64,000 nucleotides of DNA, from assembly GCF_029080175.1 (NCBI RefSeq), contig NZ_JARFJC010000038.1. One strand, written 5' to 3'. Positions within the stretch are counted from its first letter, which is position 1, and each line of letters opens with the position of its first letter. Shown here piece by piece: positions 61,871 to 64,000 of this stretch. Both the position numbers and the translations under genes were made by a program. The notes below the pieces were generated by a model. It saw only the letters and a program-made list of their open reading frames with translations, did no database searches and was not told where the DNA came from. The DNA is from Luteipulveratus flavus. GTDB taxonomy: Bacteria; Actinomycetota; Actinomycetes; Actinomycetales; Dermatophilaceae.

Positions 61871-62401
61871 TTAGCCAGTCGGTCGGTCCGTGCCCGGCGA
61901 CTCCTCGCCCGTGTCGTCGCCGACGGGCCCACCGACGACCAGCACCGACAACGTGCCGTGGCGCAGCAGCGAGTCGGTGACGGCGGTGGCGCGCCGCCCG
62001 GTGAGCAGGCGCCCGATCGCGGCGGACACCCCCTTCGCGTGGGTGTGCTGGCCCACGACGACGAGCCATGCGCCGGTCTCGGTCGCCGCCTCGAGCAGGG
62101 TCGGCCAGACCGGGCCCGTGCCCGAGCGGTACGTCCACCGGTCCGGCGGCAGGGGGACCAGGCCCGCCACGTGATCGGCGAGGTCGCGCCCGCGCAGCCG
62201 GACCTCCTCGCTCCACGTGATGGAGTCGGGGTCGATCGGCATGTCCTCGGTGTCGACGACGTGCACGACGTGCAGGGGCACGTCGAGGCGCTGAGCGAGC
62301 TCGACCGCGTGCTCGAGCGCGCGCCGGCTCGCCGGGTGGTCGTCGTACCCGACGACCAGGGGTCTGCTCAGGGATGACTCGGATGACACGGCATCGTCCA
62401 T
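61871..62401 (-). CDS. Universal stress protein (USP) family
   Basis: This 176-residue USP-fold protein has VVGYDDHPASRRALEHAVELAQRLDVPLHVVHVV as the N-terminal strand-loop-helix region and WLVVVGQHTHAKGVSAAIGRLLTGRRATAV as the C-terminal part. The ATP-binding motif G-2x-G-9x-G(S/T) is degenerate. It is the first gene of the unit that continues with LacI and GNAT, and is divergent from the MFS transporter gene. Confidence 0.8.
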   Translation of the reverse strand: MDDAVSSESSLSRPLVVGYDDHPASRRALEHAVELAQRLDVPLHVVHVVDTEDMPIDPDSITWSEEVRLRGRDLADHVAGLVPLPPDRWTYRSGTGPVWPTLLEAATETGAWLVVVGQHTHAKGVSAAIGRLLTGRRATAVTDSLLRHGTLSVLVVGGPVGDDTGEESPGTDRPTG

Positions 62402-62479
62402 GGTCGGCCTCCGCTGCCCAGTCTGGCACCGGCGGCCCCGCTTGACGCGCCTGTGGGGCCGACGGACAATCGGACGTCA

Positions 62480-62493
62480 TCGAATCGATTCGA
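62480..62493. promoter_or_regulatory. LacI-type operator between USP and MFS genes
   Basis: TCGAATCGATTCGA is a perfect 14-bp palindrome with the central AATCGATT pattern (AANCGNTT) typical of LacI/GalR-family operators. It lies 43 bp upstream of the MFS start and 79 bp upstream of the USP start, so one site could regulate both directions. Confidence 0.7.
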
Positions 62494-62536
62494 CGCCGCG
62501 GGTCGGCCGCAGCGTCGAGCCCCGGGAGGAGCAGCA

Positions 62537-63757
62537 GTGCGCACGGACGAGGGGACGCAGCAGCGTTCCGCCGCTGACCCGACGGACGTCGCCGTCACCT
62601 CTCGCGCGGTGTACGCGACGTTCGCGCTCAACGGTGCGGCGTTCGCCACCTGGGCCTCCCGCATCCCGGACGTCAAGGCCGGTCTCGGGCTGAGCAGCCA
62701 GCAGCTGGGGCTGCTCCTGCTCGCGATGTCGCTCGGCGCGGTCGTCGGCCTGCCGCTGTCCGGACGGATCGCCGCGGCACTCGGCGTTCGGCGCGCGGTG
62801 CTCCTCGGTGCGAGCGCGGCGACCGTCGGCGTCGGCGGGGCGGGCCTCGCGGTCGCCCTGCTGGAGTCGGCTCCCGTCGCCGCGGTCGGCATGTTCATCG
62901 CCGGCCTCGCGATCGGCATCTGGGACGTCGCCATGAACCTCGAGGGCGCCCACGTCGAGCACCAGCTCGGGCGCTCGATCATGCCGCGCTACCACGCGGC
63001 GTTCAGCGGCGGCACGGTCCTGTCCGCCCTGATCGGCGCCGGCGCGTCGGCCGCGGGTGTGAGCGTCGGCGTCCACCTGCCCGTGATGCTCGTGCTGATC
63101 CTGGGGGCGATGCTGCTGACCTCGCGCGGCTTCCGACTCGTGGCGTCGGCGGACACCGACGACGAGCCGGAGGACGCCGCCGGACGCAGCGCCTGGCGGG
63201 AGCCGCGCACGCTGCTCATCGGCCTGGTGACGCTGGTCGCCGCGTTCACCGAGGGCACGGCCAACGACTGGCTGTCCGTCGCGTTCGTCGAGGGTCACGA
63301 GCTGCCCAGCTGGGCGGGCGTGCTGGCCTTCGCGGTCTTCCTCACCGCGATGACGCTCGGGCGTCTCGCGGGGACGGCCCTGCTGGACCGGCACGGTCGC
63401 GTACCCGTGCTGCGCGTCATGTTCGTCGCCGCGGCGGCCGGCAGCCTGCTGGTGGTCTTCGGCGGCACGCCCCTTGCGTACGCCGGTGCGGCCGTCTGGG
63501 GTGTCGGCGTGGCCCTCGGGTTCCCGGTCGGGATGAGCGCGGCGTCGGACGACCCGCGCCGGGCGCACGCCCGGATGTCGGTGGTCGCGACCATCGGGTA
63601 CACCGCCTTCATCGCCGGCCCGCCGCTGCTGGGCTTCCTCGGCGAGCACGTCGGGGTGCTGCACGCCCTGCTCGCCGTCGGCGCCGGCATCCTGCTCGCC
63701 CTGGCCTGCCTGCCCGCCGTCCGGGAGCCCGAGCCCGCCGCCGCACCCACCCCGTGA
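62537..63757 (+). CDS. MFS transporter
   Basis: This 406-residue major facilitator protein has twelve predicted helices. The N-terminal half starts AVYATFALNGAAFATWASRIPDVKAGLGLSSQQLGLLLLAMSLGAVVGLPLSGRIAAALG, with the family's G-x-x-G-x-x-R/G type loop after helix 2. The later SWAGVLAFAVFLTAMTLGRLAGTALLDRHG repeats the loop in the second half. It resembles the YbjJ-type MFS group. The GTG at 62537 has GGGAGGAG upstream. Regulated, most likely, by the nearby LacI protein; the substrate is unknown. Confidence 0.9.
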   Translation: MRTDEGTQQRSAADPTDVAVTSRAVYATFALNGAAFATWASRIPDVKAGLGLSSQQLGLLLLAMSLGAVVGLPLSGRIAAALGVRRAVLLGASAATVGVGGAGLAVALLESAPVAAVGMFIAGLAIGIWDVAMNLEGAHVEHQLGRSIMPRYHAAFSGGTVLSALIGAGASAAGVSVGVHLPVMLVLILGAMLLTSRGFRLVASADTDDEPEDAAGRSAWREPRTLLIGLVTLVAAFTEGTANDWLSVAFVEGHELPSWAGVLAFAVFLTAMTLGRLAGTALLDRHGRVPVLRVMFVAAAAGSLLVVFGGTPLAYAGAAVWGVGVALGFPVGMSAASDDPRRAHARMSVVATIGYTAFIAGPPLLGFLGEHVGVLHALLAVGAGILLALACLPAVREPEPAAAPTP

Positions 63758-63772
63758 CCGACCCGATCCCTC

Positions 63773-64000
63773 CGGCAAAAAATGGTCGCCGGCACACGCA
63801 TGCCTGTGCCGGCGACCAACCTTTGCCGGGGAGCGGCGAAAAGTGGCGCACGGCATACGCATGCCTGTGCCGGCGACCAACCTTTGCCGGGGAGCGGCGA
63901 AAAGTGGCGGTCGGCATACGCATGGCTGTGCCGGCGACCAACCTTTGCCGGGGAACGGCGAAAAGTGGCGGTCGGCATACGCATGGCTGTGCCGGCGACC
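63773..64000. repeat. Tandem array of the 56-bp palindromic element, 61-bp period
   Basis: Three full elements (63773-63828, 63834-63889, 63895-63950) and the start of a fourth (from 63956) follow each other with 5-bp linkers (GGGAG or GGGAA), giving an exact 61-bp period. The array runs off the window. No gene is seen in this last 243 bp. Confidence 0.9.

Noticed and set aside
63773..64000. CRISPR array
   Set aside because: The period is regular, but the sequence between units is only a constant 5-bp linker with no spacers, and no cas genes are seen.

Overview
The window is about 70% G+C and has the look of a high-GC actinomycete chromosome. The signs are GTG and TTG starts with GTGA/ATGA stop-start overlaps, a DUF222/HNH gene carrying a mycobacterial-type LexA box, a DtxR/IdeR-like iron box, a spore-associated-protein-A-like domain, cytochrome P450s, and several dispersed palindromic repeat families. 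A member of the Micrococcales or Propionibacteriales would fit, but the sequence alone does not fix the genus. No rRNA, tRNA, phage, transposase or CRISPR locus was seen. The gene content is ordinary chromosomal metabolism, stress response and regulation.

Layout. 1-4.5 kb: the 3' end of a pyruvate oxidase gene, a MerR regulator divergent from a pair of SMR efflux genes, a LexA-box DUF222/HNH nuclease gene and a DinB-like enzyme gene. 4.5-11 kb: glutamine-dependent NAD synthetase, then a four-gene iron-siderophore ABC importer behind iron-box-like sites. 11-18 kb: P450 no. 1, small membrane and GNAT genes, and a SWIM-zinc-finger SNF2 ATPase. 18-23 kb: two tandem acyltransferase-3/SGNH genes. 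23-38 kb: SDR, secreted lysozyme-like/SapA protein, ATP-grasp enzyme, photolyase-related protein with a 2'-5' RNA-ligase-like protein, a very large GH92 mannosidase, a metallophosphoesterase, a LuxR-type regulator, a LigD-type polymerase and a LysR regulator. 38-42 kb: a thiol or sulfur stress locus (MMPL exporter divergent from thioredoxin, DUF302 and a CsoR/CstR-type repressor) with four matching operators. 42-48 kb: GNAT (frameshifted), VOC, methyltransferase, DedA, SRPBCC-ArsR pair, GlmS. 48-57 kb: LAL-type regulator, TetR with a membrane protein, hydrolase, and a sigma factor/YCII/VOC cluster. 57-64 kb: ABC-F protein, P450 no. 2, a USP-LacI-GNAT operon divergent from an MFS gene, and a 61-bp tandem array at the window edge.

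The most informative part is regulatory and structural. Many divergent promoters carry near-perfect dyads that match the family of the adjacent regulator (MerR, ArsR, TetR, LacI, CsoR). The two P450 genes, 49 kb apart, share one operator, which suggests a common regulon. A 56-bp palindromic element occurs as two single copies and as a 61-bp-period tandem array. It keeps its length, its ends and its loop while parts of the stem vary between copies. A second 58-bp element with AACTGAGTCA/TGACTCAGTT ends occurs twice. I know of no name for either family. All positions come from reading the sequence by eye; no database search was possible.
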